NCBI GenBank assembly: GCA_028673005.1
Contig: CM054116.1
Span: 71,685,315 to 71,749,314 of the forward strand
DNA length: 64,000 bases
Direction of reading: 5' to 3'
Source of the DNA: Tanypteryx hageni
Taxonomy: Eukaryota; Arthropoda; Insecta; Odonata; Petaluridae
How positions within the stretch are numbered: position 1 is the stretch's first letter; each line of letters opens with the position of its first letter. The notes beneath the pieces are model-generated. The model ran no database searches. It was not told where the DNA came from and was given only the letters and a program-made list of their open reading frames with translations. The translations under genes and the position numbers were made by a program. Positions 24,101 through 36,100 of this stretch are shown here, one piece after another.

Positions 24101-27100
24101 GTTTTTTAAGCCTTTCTTTGATTCAATCGGGAAAATAATATTTTCCCAAGTGATTACTTTTTCAGATTTCTGTGCGTATTATATAGTTGTACATATTTAA
24201 AAATCGTAGAAAAATACAGATAATTCGTGCTTCGCTCTAGTATTTGCCAATGATATCCTAATCTTCTCACAACGAAGCGTTAACCCTTTTCACATAAACG
24301 GCGCGCGTGATGCATAATTATATCAGTTACTGAATTAAAGCATTCAAAATTATTCTACGATTAATTGCATTAGACCAATTAAGAAGAGCGCTGCTGCGCT
24401 ATGCTCTCTTAAAACTTTCACACGTTGATAAAAATGCATTCGTACGCTCAAATTAACACGTGAATTTTGTAGCGCGGGTTGCATAACCCCCCCCCCAATA
24501 AACGCACACCCAACCTAAATGGGCACGCGACGCCACTGGTACCAATAGTTTATGCGTTGTCAATCGAGCACACTACAGTGAAAAACTTTTCATCTGCAAT
24601 GAATGTGTAATTTGAATATATGGTCTACTGAAGCAAATTTTTTGTAGCAAATATAAATTTATTTCATTTAGAGAAGCATAATATATTACTTACTTTGTAT
24701 TAATATTCACATGGATGCTGAACTTAACTCAGAACCAACTTCTAAAAAGAAACAATTCTACAATAATCTTACAGCTTATTCTGTTATTAAATTTATGAAA
24801 TCATGTATTCATTTGAAGTGGATATTTAATTTGCAATTATGATCCAAAACTTGTGTATGCAGGTGTTGAGGCCCTGGCGAGAGGATGCCCCAAACTGCGG
24901 TCATTCATCTCAAAGGGTTGTCTGCAGGTGACTAACAAAGCTGTGGCTAGTTTGGCTCGATACTGTCCCAATTTAGAGGTGGTGAATCTGCATGGCTGTG
25001 CGGTAAGTAAATTTTAGCAATGGTATGAAGCACTTTCATAAATATGAAAAAGTGTGGAGCACATGTGGCAATAACAATAGGTTTTATATTGATAGGTGCA
25101 TAATATGTGAGGAAGATCCATTAATTAGAAAAAACTCCATTTTTATGTCCCATATTTTGCTCTATCAAATAAAAAAATGTTGCATTGTTGTTGTATGAAT
25201 TGTTAAAGGAAGGAGGGACTCTAATTAGCATAAAAAAGAAATAATACACATACTCTAGACGCTTACGTAGGTTTACAGGACGTTACTCCTATCCAGTGAC
25301 TCCACAGTCATGCACCATGCACACCTCATGTATACTAAACACTCAGGTTTGTGGGAAAAATCCACACCAGTGACCACCATTCATCCGTTTTCACTCACTC
25401 AAATTTGTGGGACGTTACTCCATGTCAGGGTCTATACCAATCACACAACCAAGATGATTAAACCTCTCCAGGGGCCCGGTCAAAGATGAACTCACAGACA
25501 TACAGAGTATTAAATTGACGTATTTCAACAGGTGATCCTCTTCAGCATCATCTGAAGGAAAAAGCAATGAACTGGCATTGTATTTATTGTATTAAATCAG
25601 AAAAGCAAAACTTACCCTCATAATTGATTCCCAGATTTACTGTACACCCAGTCCCTGACTAACATGATCAAAGCATTCTTAAAAAATTTCGTGCAAGGTG
25701 AAATCGTGTTAGCTGAACATGAATTTCTCATAAGAAGTATTGTAAATAGGGGGGATGCCATCCAGCATCCTAACCTGATTGACATATTTTAAATTTTATT
25801 CCTATATTATGACTATATTGGTCAGCATCGGTTTACTTGAACCCATTTTACGAACTTTCAAATTTACGAAAAAAGGATTTTGTACAGTGCTTCGTCATAC
25901 AAATGAAAATTTTAAAGTTGTGTAAAAAATCCGTGCACAAATGCACTGAAAAAAATCACTAAAATATTAAGAACATAATTATTTGGAATTTTTTAAATTT
26001 TGAAATAGTGCAGTTTTAAAATTCCCAACATGGCACAGTGGGGCAAATAAAGGTTCACAAGTGGACAAAAACAAAAGCACATGGAAAATGTATGTTTGCC
26101 CCTTACAGGTATAAACAGGCTAGTAGGTTCACAATAATGTAGGCAAATGAAACTGCCATTAGTTAAACTATTTTCTATAGCATTATTATTATTTTATCAA
26201 ACATATTGAATATTATTCACTATCAGTGCTATCAGAAGACGAAGTACCATAATCGATTTCTCCTCTATGAGAAATAGCTAATAAGGATGAAACTTCATGA
26301 GAGATTTTTCCTTTTCTTCAATGGTTATTGTGGTTCATGCTCGAAATTAAGGGATCAGATGTCAGTAGCAACATATTCAATAAATCTTTGTTAGTATTTA
26401 CCGTAGATGACTTCCGTGTAAAGCATCCCCTAATATTTTAAAAATCTTTGTTCCTGGCTTCCTGTGCCTCCTATAGGTAATATAGCTGCTTGGATTACTG
26501 ATGAGCTATGGATCAATATTTTATGGACAGAAGCTGGCATTGGGTACCAGGAGTATAGTTCAACGTATATTTTGGCCGTTTCAGTGGCATAATTATCAAA
26601 TGATTTGGGATTAATTTCAAATTCTGAGGACAACTCATTTAATATAACTGAAAATCTGCAAATCAGTCTTTCATCAACTCCCGTGATTGGTGCCAAGACA
26701 GTTGGATTACCAAAAAATGCCCGGGCTGTGTTCCTATCATTGCTTGTCCCGGATCCCCCAGGTTTTGGCTGATCAATGAGCAATCCAAGCTCAAAGCAAA
26801 ATTTATCTACAATAATTTGCTTCCTTGAAGCCATTCTTTACTTGTCCTAATGTGTTCTTGCTTGCCATTTTTTATATCTACTTGGTACAATGTGTGTAGG
26901 CAGCATTCAAAAAACCTGATATATGTGTGTAAAGTGGATAAACTGAAGTGGAAAGTGCTAGCATCAATTTGTTTCTCTAATACTTTTTGCAGCTTATTCA
27001 TTTCTTTGGGACTTGCACCACATATGTGACATACTTGAGCTGATTTTGTAGATGTAATTGCATTACAAATTTTTCCATCAACCATTGTCATTATAAGCTG

Positions 27101-30100
27101 ATAATTTACTTTTAAATTCTTATCATTTACAGAAAATTTATGAGGCACTAAGTCTTTTATTTGATTTTTCATTCGTTCGATCTCTTCCTTTGCAAGCTTC
27201 ATTGTTTCCTTTTGGAATAAGAATTTTATCGGTCGACAAAATCATGTAGAAGAAGGTATAGGATTTTGCCATAAAATACATTTTTTGTTGTCTATATTCT
27301 GGAAGAGCTGTAGCGACACAAAACATACTATAAAAATATCCGAGTCACTCTGTTTTCTTCTGGTCATCCTTTGCTTATACTGACTTTATCCGCTACTGCC
27401 ATCACACTCCCATTTGCAAATGAGGTTCAAAGAATTTAAATTCGATTGCATATTCTCTAATACTGGCATCTGATTCTCAATAATATGACAAGCCATTTGG
27501 TCCAGGATATTCTGCAATTTTATTTCACCTGATGATTCTGAAATAGTTATAGATTCTTTTGGAGGATAGCATGTTTTCTTTGCCTTTTGAATTGCTTTGC
27601 AGGAAGGATATATCTTTAAATTCTTTTCAATTGCCTCATGCCTTATTAAATTGTATTGATGTCTCATTAATTTTACATGACATGACATGATAAGAGCCAA
27701 GGCTTCTAGACCGGTATATGCACATGGTTTCGATTGCTCAGAAATGGATGACATATAAACCTTTTTTATTTTCTTCGCTTTACGTGGGGTTGTGTCTGTT
27801 TCCTCCTTTACAATTTCTGCTGCTGATCGTTTTGCAGAAGCTCAAAGACTCAACCTCACAGCAAACGCAAGTTCTTCTGCTGGGTGCGATTTTAAGAGAA
27901 ATTCATTCCTTCTTTTCTTTGTTTTGAAGCCGCATAAAGTGAAGGACTTCTTTGGACGATCGCAAATAGTACTCGGTTCTGATTTATTTGGTTATTCTTC
28001 TTGTTACTATCACTGGAAGCAATGCCCACAGTATTTAAGAGTTCATCCGGAATGTTTACTTCGTTTTTTAACCAGTTTGGGTTCAATTTTCTAAAAAGAT
28101 CGACTCGCCTTTTGCATTTTTCCCACCTACTTCTAACTCTTGATAAAAAGTTATATATCATGTTTTTCAGTAATTCCCTCACATGAGATGACGTAGGATT
28201 AACACCTAAAACACCACACACAAACTTCATTAATTCGACATGCATTGCAGTCAGCTGGGAGCAATTTGTTTTCTTCTCGAGCCATACTTCAAATGTGCTC
28301 ATTTGTGATACAGCTCGTTGTTCCTGAGAAAGAACTTTAAACATGAGCCTGTAGGAGCAGCTACTTTCTTTTAAAAAATAAAGTCAATTAGTTGCTCTAC
28401 ACAGCCATATGTGCGATTACACTGAACTTGACTAAACTAGTTATTATATCTCTAAAAGATTAAAAATATTGCATTATTTTTTTCAAATAGATGCTTCTTG
28501 CTTTAATGCCTGCATAAAATAAACAGAGACCAAGAAAAACAAAAATAACCATATTAGGAAAAAATACAAACCTTGAGATATACTCTCCATAATATTTTCA
28601 CAACAACAACAAGCTTCTGCACAACAAAAACAACTACGTGCTCTGGGAGTTATAATGCACCTGACCTGACCTGTCTCGACAAGACAATGTTCGCACGCGT
28701 GTCTTGTCTAAACGTGCTGACAATAGATAACATTGTCGTATGTTTATGATAGCCCATTACCTCGTCAATAAAAAACTACCACCTTTTCCGAGAAATGGTG
28801 AACATGTTTTCAACATTAATGTCTACCTACCCTCTGAATTTGACCCCACTGTGCATGGCAATGAAACACAGACAAATGATCTTCCAGTAATACGAACTGT
28901 TTCTCAACATCAGGTGTTAAGTGTCGGTTAAGCAAAGCGATCGTCGGAAAGCAAAATTTTTAGCTTTTATTTTATAACAAAGTCAGACACAGATGTCCAC
29001 TACTAACGCATCTTGCGGCTGAATAGATGATTCTTTGAAATATTGTTTTAAAAGGAATGGGCGATATCGGCATGATATCACTCATTCCTACTGCTGCCAC
29101 CCAGTGTGGGGTGCAATATCCCCATCCATCAACGTGGATCTCTCACAGTCATTTTAGTGAACTGTAAGTACATTAATTGGTGTTTTATTTACGGAAATTT
29201 AATACATAATAGATTTTTTCCTCATTATTTTACATGAATCCAGTAATCTGAACACCTCAATAATCCGAACATGCCCTTGCATTAATTAGTTGGGATTATA
29301 GAGGTTGCACTGTAGTTATACTAATTGGCAACAGGTGGCAGCGGTAAGGTCTTTGGTACAACCCGGGTTAGGCTCCAGTAGATAATTTCTATTTCCCATA
29401 AGATATCACATAAAAATCAATTTTTCGACTTACAGGCTTTTAATCTTTTGCAAATTAAAATTAGAAATAATTGACATACGATCCTCGGACCTGGACCTTT
29501 TTAAATAAAAATAAATAACATTTCTTATTCTTATTGTCACATTTGCCTACGTTAGAAAAATGCCCAAATTCTACATTTAAATCATATTTATTGGAAAATT
29601 TTAAACTTTTTAATGATACGATTGTATATTGCCTTGCCGACCATGTCATTGTTAAACCTAGAGATTGTATTGTTGTTTCAACCATACATACCATACTATA
29701 TGCATAAGGAAAGCGTGCTTTGATAGTTTTAATACTTGAGAGAGAAGGAGAGAGATGAAGAAAGGAGGAGAAAGATGGGGAGAGAGAGGGAGGGATACAG
29801 AGAAGAATGGAGAGGGAGGGAGACAGAGAAAAAGGGAGAGGGAGAGATAGATAGATAATGTTCTTTATTAGGGCGAGATTGAGATTAGGAAGTTTTTCCA
29901 GAGAAGGGGGGAGGGAGGGAGAATGGGAAGGAAGAAGATTGTAGAGAGGAAAAGAGAGATAAGGACGAAGAATGGAAAGTGCCTTAAATTTAATACTTAA
30001 TCCATGCAACTAAATTTGGTAGGATTGCTATGATCACGTACCAATAGCGAATGACAAAAAATTTCAAACAAGGTCCCAGGTTCGACTACAGAGGGTGATT

Positions 30101-33100
30101 TCGATCTCCCATAAGATGCTCAATATCTCAGCTGTTTGTTTTATTACAAAACCCTCTTTTAATGGGTTAATTCATCTATTAGTTTATAAAATTTAAACAC
30201 TTTTTTTGACAAATGAGTCCACTTAGGAATGCTCTGATTGGCCGAAATTGGTGACTTACTTACTTCGTAAGCAATTTGTTATGCAGGAAAAATTTGTCAA
30301 GTGAAAATTTGTTATCCAATGACTTTGTTATGCGGGGGTCCACTGTACTGAATGTGTGTGTTCGAAATATACACCAAACATTTTCAGTGAAAAATTAGGT
30401 CATAATACCTTTTTTCTGTTTTGGCAGTCTGATAAAAGGGGGAGGGGGTCGTCTTAGGTTCAGGATCGTCTTGGATTAGGATTAATATGGTAATATAAAT
30501 CTTTTGAAATGAAAACATTTGCTGGAGGAAAATGAATTTCATTGGTTCTAAATTATTAAGTTATTATTTAAGGTATTAAATTTTAAGTTTTCAGCAATAT
30601 TTTTAACATATGTAAACTACCCAAGATTTGAAACAAATAAGCAGCCTGTAAATTCATACTTAATAATAATAATAATAATAAGGTACTATTATTGCATATT
30701 AAATAAAAATATTAAAGGAAAAACAACTTTTGAAAGTAAATAAAATTATTAAGAAGCAAGAAAAAATATATTTCAAACTTGTATAATTGTCATATTATTT
30801 TATAACCAATTTTCGTTTTATCATTGGTGTTGGTTCTACAATGTATGCATGGTATGATATAATCTTTACATTAAAAAAGTGAACTCATGTGCTTGTAGTA
30901 CTTGAATATAATGCGGGGGCTACTTTTAAATTTAATTTTTGGAAAAAAAAGTCGCGTTATATTCGGGACAATGCGGTATTATTTTTAACACCCATGGTGC
31001 TTTATTTCCTAATGTCTTTCCATTATTTCATTTCAAAAGAATATAGTAGATGAGGGAATGCAGGCGCTTGCAGAGAACTGTCCTAAGCTGCGCTACCTTT
31101 GTCTAATTCAGTGCTGCAATCTAACCGATTCAACTCTTTTGGCACTTGCACACTATTGTCATAACCTGACAACTTTAGAGGTGGCTAGTTGCTCTCAGTT
31201 CACAGATGTTGGTTTCCAGGCTCTTGCACGGGTGAGTTTTTATAGTATTTGTTACCAAAAACCATTGTTAGTGAACGGTTTTATTCCTAATTATCTCTTT
31301 GTGACCATAATTATTTAAATGATAAATTAATATCAGTTTTAAATTAAAATTTTACGAATTAATTTTGTATGAATTGGTTTTGGTTGTTGGCTAAATAACA
31401 TGAATCCTTAGATGCTCAAATTTATTGTCACTTTTTCGCTGCCAATACATACCATTGATTTTTAGAAATCCCTAACATGACAAATAAATACATTTGACAA
31501 TTTTAATTTGAAACTTTCTAATAGATGTCTATTAATCATCCAAAAATTTTATGTTATCCTCATCCTGAAACTTGTGCATAGCATTTCATGTTGGGCCAAA
31601 ACATTTTTTTAATATGGCATGACTTATATGAATGAATGAGTGCATAAACCAACCCAAACCATTAATTCCTTTTAAAGTTACTTTTGCCTCAAGTAGTGTG
31701 TTTCATGAGAATGCTTGGAGGGTGGTTATTTTTTGGAGTTGTAGGGTCCATATTACAGATTCCTGGGGCAGTATTTCTTATGGTAGGGGGATAATAGGTT
31801 AGTGTAATTTTAAAACTTTGTATTTAAATGTTTAAAGTTAATTTAAATATATCCAATAGTAAGTAATTGATAAATTTAATATAACAAAATAATTATTGAA
31901 AGCTTATGCAAATGGGTGTCGAAAATGAGAAAAAATGCTTAAGGAATGTTGTAAATGATTATTCACTCATTTAGGAAAACATACCATACAGGTAAACTCC
32001 ATTACAATGGATGGGATCTATAACTTCAGACCCCGATATAAACGGATTTCCTTACCCGGTGGGGCGCCAAGGAGGGTCCATCGCATCGAAAGGTAAAAGT
32101 AAAGACAGCGGGAGGCAAGCTGCAACATTTTATTCAAAAGAGTAACGAAGCGATAAGGCGATCAATGTGACTGATGTTTTCTCTGCAAGGCAAATAAGTT
32201 ACCGCTTTGTAACATTTGCTTCTCTTCATACAGTACACATGCATTGTATGTATTATGTATACGTTATTTGTCTGACAAAGCTGGAATCCTATATCCCATA
32301 TGTGGCTGTTGGGAAATGAAAACATTTGATAAAAAAACTTCTTTTTTCCCCTTATGCAAATTTGATACCGCGTTATAACGAACTCCATGTTAAAATGGAG
32401 TCCATGGACACACATATGTTGTACTGGATATCGCATTCTGATGGAGCGCACTGTAATGGAGTTTACCTGTATTTACCCAAATCCATGATGAGGTTTTTTT
32501 TTCAAAATATTAGCTTCTAAAAGTCGAGGATCCTCTTAAATTTGAGTATGAAGTGGTTTACCATCAATACATCGCGTCTCAATTTGTCACATGACAAACT
32601 CGTTGTGGATCAATATATTGCATGTCTAATTCATCGTGGGTCAATTCCTTGCGAGACAAATAATTCCTCGTGAGACAAATTGTAAGGCGTGACATCATGA
32701 CTGGTGTACAGCAGGGGTAGACACTTGCTGGGTTATGTTGGGTGGGTTGGAAAAACACTCACGAATTTTTTGTCTGACGAATTGACGCACGACAAATTGA
32801 TGTGCAATGAACTGACTGTGGTGAGTTTTTGTAGAACCCTATGAAGTATGGTTATGCGTTTTATTGTTGTTTTTTTAAACAATTGAAACAAGATAAAATA
32901 GTAATCTCGACTAAAATTTTTCACTGCAAACTTATGATCTGGTTTTCAATTAGTACAGTATTTATAAAATACATTTAAAAGATTCTGCTTTATCTCAAAC
33001 ATAAATTTGTAACAAACCTATTTCAATTAATGAACTAACTAGTATACTGAATACGTGTTCAAAATATACACCTAGTACATTCAGTGAGAAAAGTCTTGCC

Positions 33101-36100
33101 TATCAAAAACATGTAATTGGGCTTAGAAAAAACCACAATTACACAAAATGAGTTGCAGTACTGTTGCCTGTTTAGTAGATGAAGCAAAATTACCACCATA
33201 TGTTATCCTAAAATGAAGTAACAAGTACCTTTTGGTATAATACACGTAATGAAAATGAATGGGTGTCAAACAAACATAGGGGAGATTGGTTACACATTAT
33301 CTGGAATAGAAGACCCAGGAACACTTTTTAGAAAAAGAGTGATGCATGTAGTAGATGCATTCAAAGGACACACAACTCCTAAAGTTAGAGATTTATTAAC
33401 CTTGTCATGATACCTGGAGGAATGACATCACAGTTTTAAGTTCTCAATGTTGCTGCCAAGAATCTTTTTAAAGGGTTTATATTCCGAGTGAAAAAGAAAC
33501 CTACAGTTGCAATGCTCTGCCAATGAATCAAGACATTATAGCAACAGATAAATCCTGAAGTACTAGTGAATACATTTAAGAAGTGCTGCTTATTCATTGC
33601 CATGGGTGGAAGTGAAGATGATATTTGGTGGGAGTCTATGGACAAAGTTCACTGTGAAAATGATAGGAAGAGTGAGGATAATGGTGAAGAGAGTGTAGAG
33701 AATGATAATGACTGGTATAATAAAAATACCTATAATATTCAAGAAACATTGTGGGACCCAATAAAAATGTCTGCTTTTTAATTTTTGCTGGAACCATATG
33801 TAATTAGGTCATAATATTTTTTTCTGTTTTGACAGTCTTCTAAAAGGTTTTTAGATTCTGGGTCATCTTGGATTTGGTTAGATACTACTCCTGAGGCTTA
33901 CCAAGGTATGCTCTTTTCATCCAATTCCATATCATATATGGACTTGGAAAAATTTGTAGTTTTGTTGCTACAGTAAAACCTGTGTAAAGCAGAACCTGTA
34001 TTTGGTGGAACCTGCAAAAGGTGGAAATCAAAAATAATATCTTACCAGTGATAATGTTATTCATATGAATGCCTCTCTGTAAGGCGCAACCTGCAGAGGG
34101 AAAGGATTTTTATTCTAATTTTAGTATTATTAAGAACATTTTGAACCTGCGAAAGATGGAAATGAAAAATCATTCTCTTTAAATTCTTGAGGGTCATAAA
34201 TATTTTTAGTTTATTTGCAATTCAGCACACCACATAGTGTGTCATGCCTCTTTTGTTTTAAGCGGTCCCATCTTGGAAGTTTGGGTAATGGGTTTCAGCA
34301 TGGGGAAGTGAAGGGGCAATTGACCATCCCTCTGGATCGTCTTACTTCTTTATCAGCTGGTATCTCAGAACTTGCCAACTATCTCTTTGTCGTTGCTTTT
34401 CCAATGCCATGAAACTGCCTGTGCAAGAAGGGTTGGGAGTGACAAGTAACCACATCATGGTTATCCAGAAGATAGACTCTATTCGCATTTCTCATCACCC
34501 AGTGGTTTCAGAGCACTCCATCAAGAAATAATTTCTTAGGGCACTCCTTCCTACCTGGTTTTCTGAGTGACAAAGAACACTATTGTCTTCTAGAAAATTT
34601 CTGCTTCATTGTCATCTAATAAGTGTACATGGTTTACCACTCAAATATGAAATAAAGGTCCCAACTTTTTTCCTCTCCTTGAGTTGATCGGAGTGGACAT
34701 GCATGGTCATCTCTTCGATTTGTGGTTTCATTTTCCCTTTGTGTATCCTTCCTTGGTATCATTCTTTATTAATTTCTAAGTTAGTCATTATCAATTGCAT
34801 CATGTTTTTCTTCTTAGACCTCAGTTGAAAAATTTATTTCAAGAATAGAAGTCAAGAGTTGCTGTTTGAGAAATAGCACCTCCAGTGATTTCCACCAAAT
34901 TCAAAATATTTATCAAGTAACGAAAACAATATGGTCAAGAAGAAAGAAGCCAATAGAAAATATAACAAGCTGAGCAATGTTGTATTTGAATGGTTTTCAG
35001 CAGCCAGAGCCGACAATTTTCCTATTTCTAGTCTAATTTTGCAACAAAAAGCAAAAGAAGCTATTTCAAATGGATGGTTACAAAGCTTTAGGAAAAAAAC
35101 ACAATATTACTTTTAATGTTTCCTGCAGAGAAGCATATGATGTTGAAACCATGCAAGTCAGCACTCTGTCCTTCGGAAGGAACGTTAAACAGTTGGCACC
35201 CTCGGTGCTCTTCGTAAAGAGTAGCCGGCACCAAGTTTCCCTCCACTCTTGTGTGTTTGGTGTGTAAGGAGTAATGGCTATAATAATCCAAGAGGAGCCC
35301 TAAAGACAGCGAATGCTGATGAAACTGCTTAATTTTTTAGTACTCTTGCAAATGAAAGAAGAAAGGTGTTCTGGAGGTCGTTCTTCAAAGGAACTTTACT
35401 TTTGGTTGCATTTGCTGATGGAAAACTAGAAAAACCATTAGTGATAGATAAGAGTGAAAATCCAAGATGTTTTAAGAAGTTGAAGAAGGATCAACTTCCT
35501 GTGAAATGGAATGCAAATAAGAAAGCATGGATGACAAGTGCAGTATTCAAAGAATTTTTGAACAACTTAAAAAAAAGAACGAATGTTTTACTTTCCTGGA
35601 TAATGCAACCTGCCATCCAAGAATTCACCTCTCAAATACTCAATCAGTGTTTCTGCCACCTGGCACAACATCAGTACCACAGACATTAGATAACGGTTTA
35701 ATACAGAATGTAAAAATTAATTATAATAAATTGATGCTGCAATACCTTATTGCAAATATGGACGAATGTAAGAAAATATCGGACTTGACAGTTTAAAAAA
35801 GTGTTTAAGATGCAATTACACTTCTCAGTCATCCATTGAAGTGTGTACGAGAAGCATGTATCAAAAATTGTTTTAAAAACTGTGACTGTTTTCGATGATA
35901 CTAGTGAATGTGATGAAGCAGGTAGAGATAATGCATTTTGTGAAATTCAAATTTTGATTGATGAGATGTATGCAGTTAAGGGTACCAATGTAAATACAAA
36001 AAATCTTGTAAATATTGATGGAAGTGTTTTCACCGAGATTGATGAAATTGACTTGAAAACTGTGGTAGAACCACAAAGCAATGAAAAAAATTCAGACAAT

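Larger units (their letters stand above)
28859..31039. other. Intronic stretch made of repeat fragments
   Basis: No host coding sequence. It contains a Tigger-type end near 29240-29318 (TAGAGGTTGCACTGTA), two tRNA-like SINE-like pieces (29332-29400, 30012-30120), a purine-rich block, a pogo-derived MITE, a TAA microsatellite (30661-30681) and a dispersed repeat at 30896-30985, each listed separately where supported. Confidence 0.55.

Noticed and set aside
29461..30009. 182-codon Ser/Pro/Leu-rich open frame on the - strand
   Set aside because: It is the translation of a purine-rich simple-sequence block; its composition follows the repeat and there is no domain.
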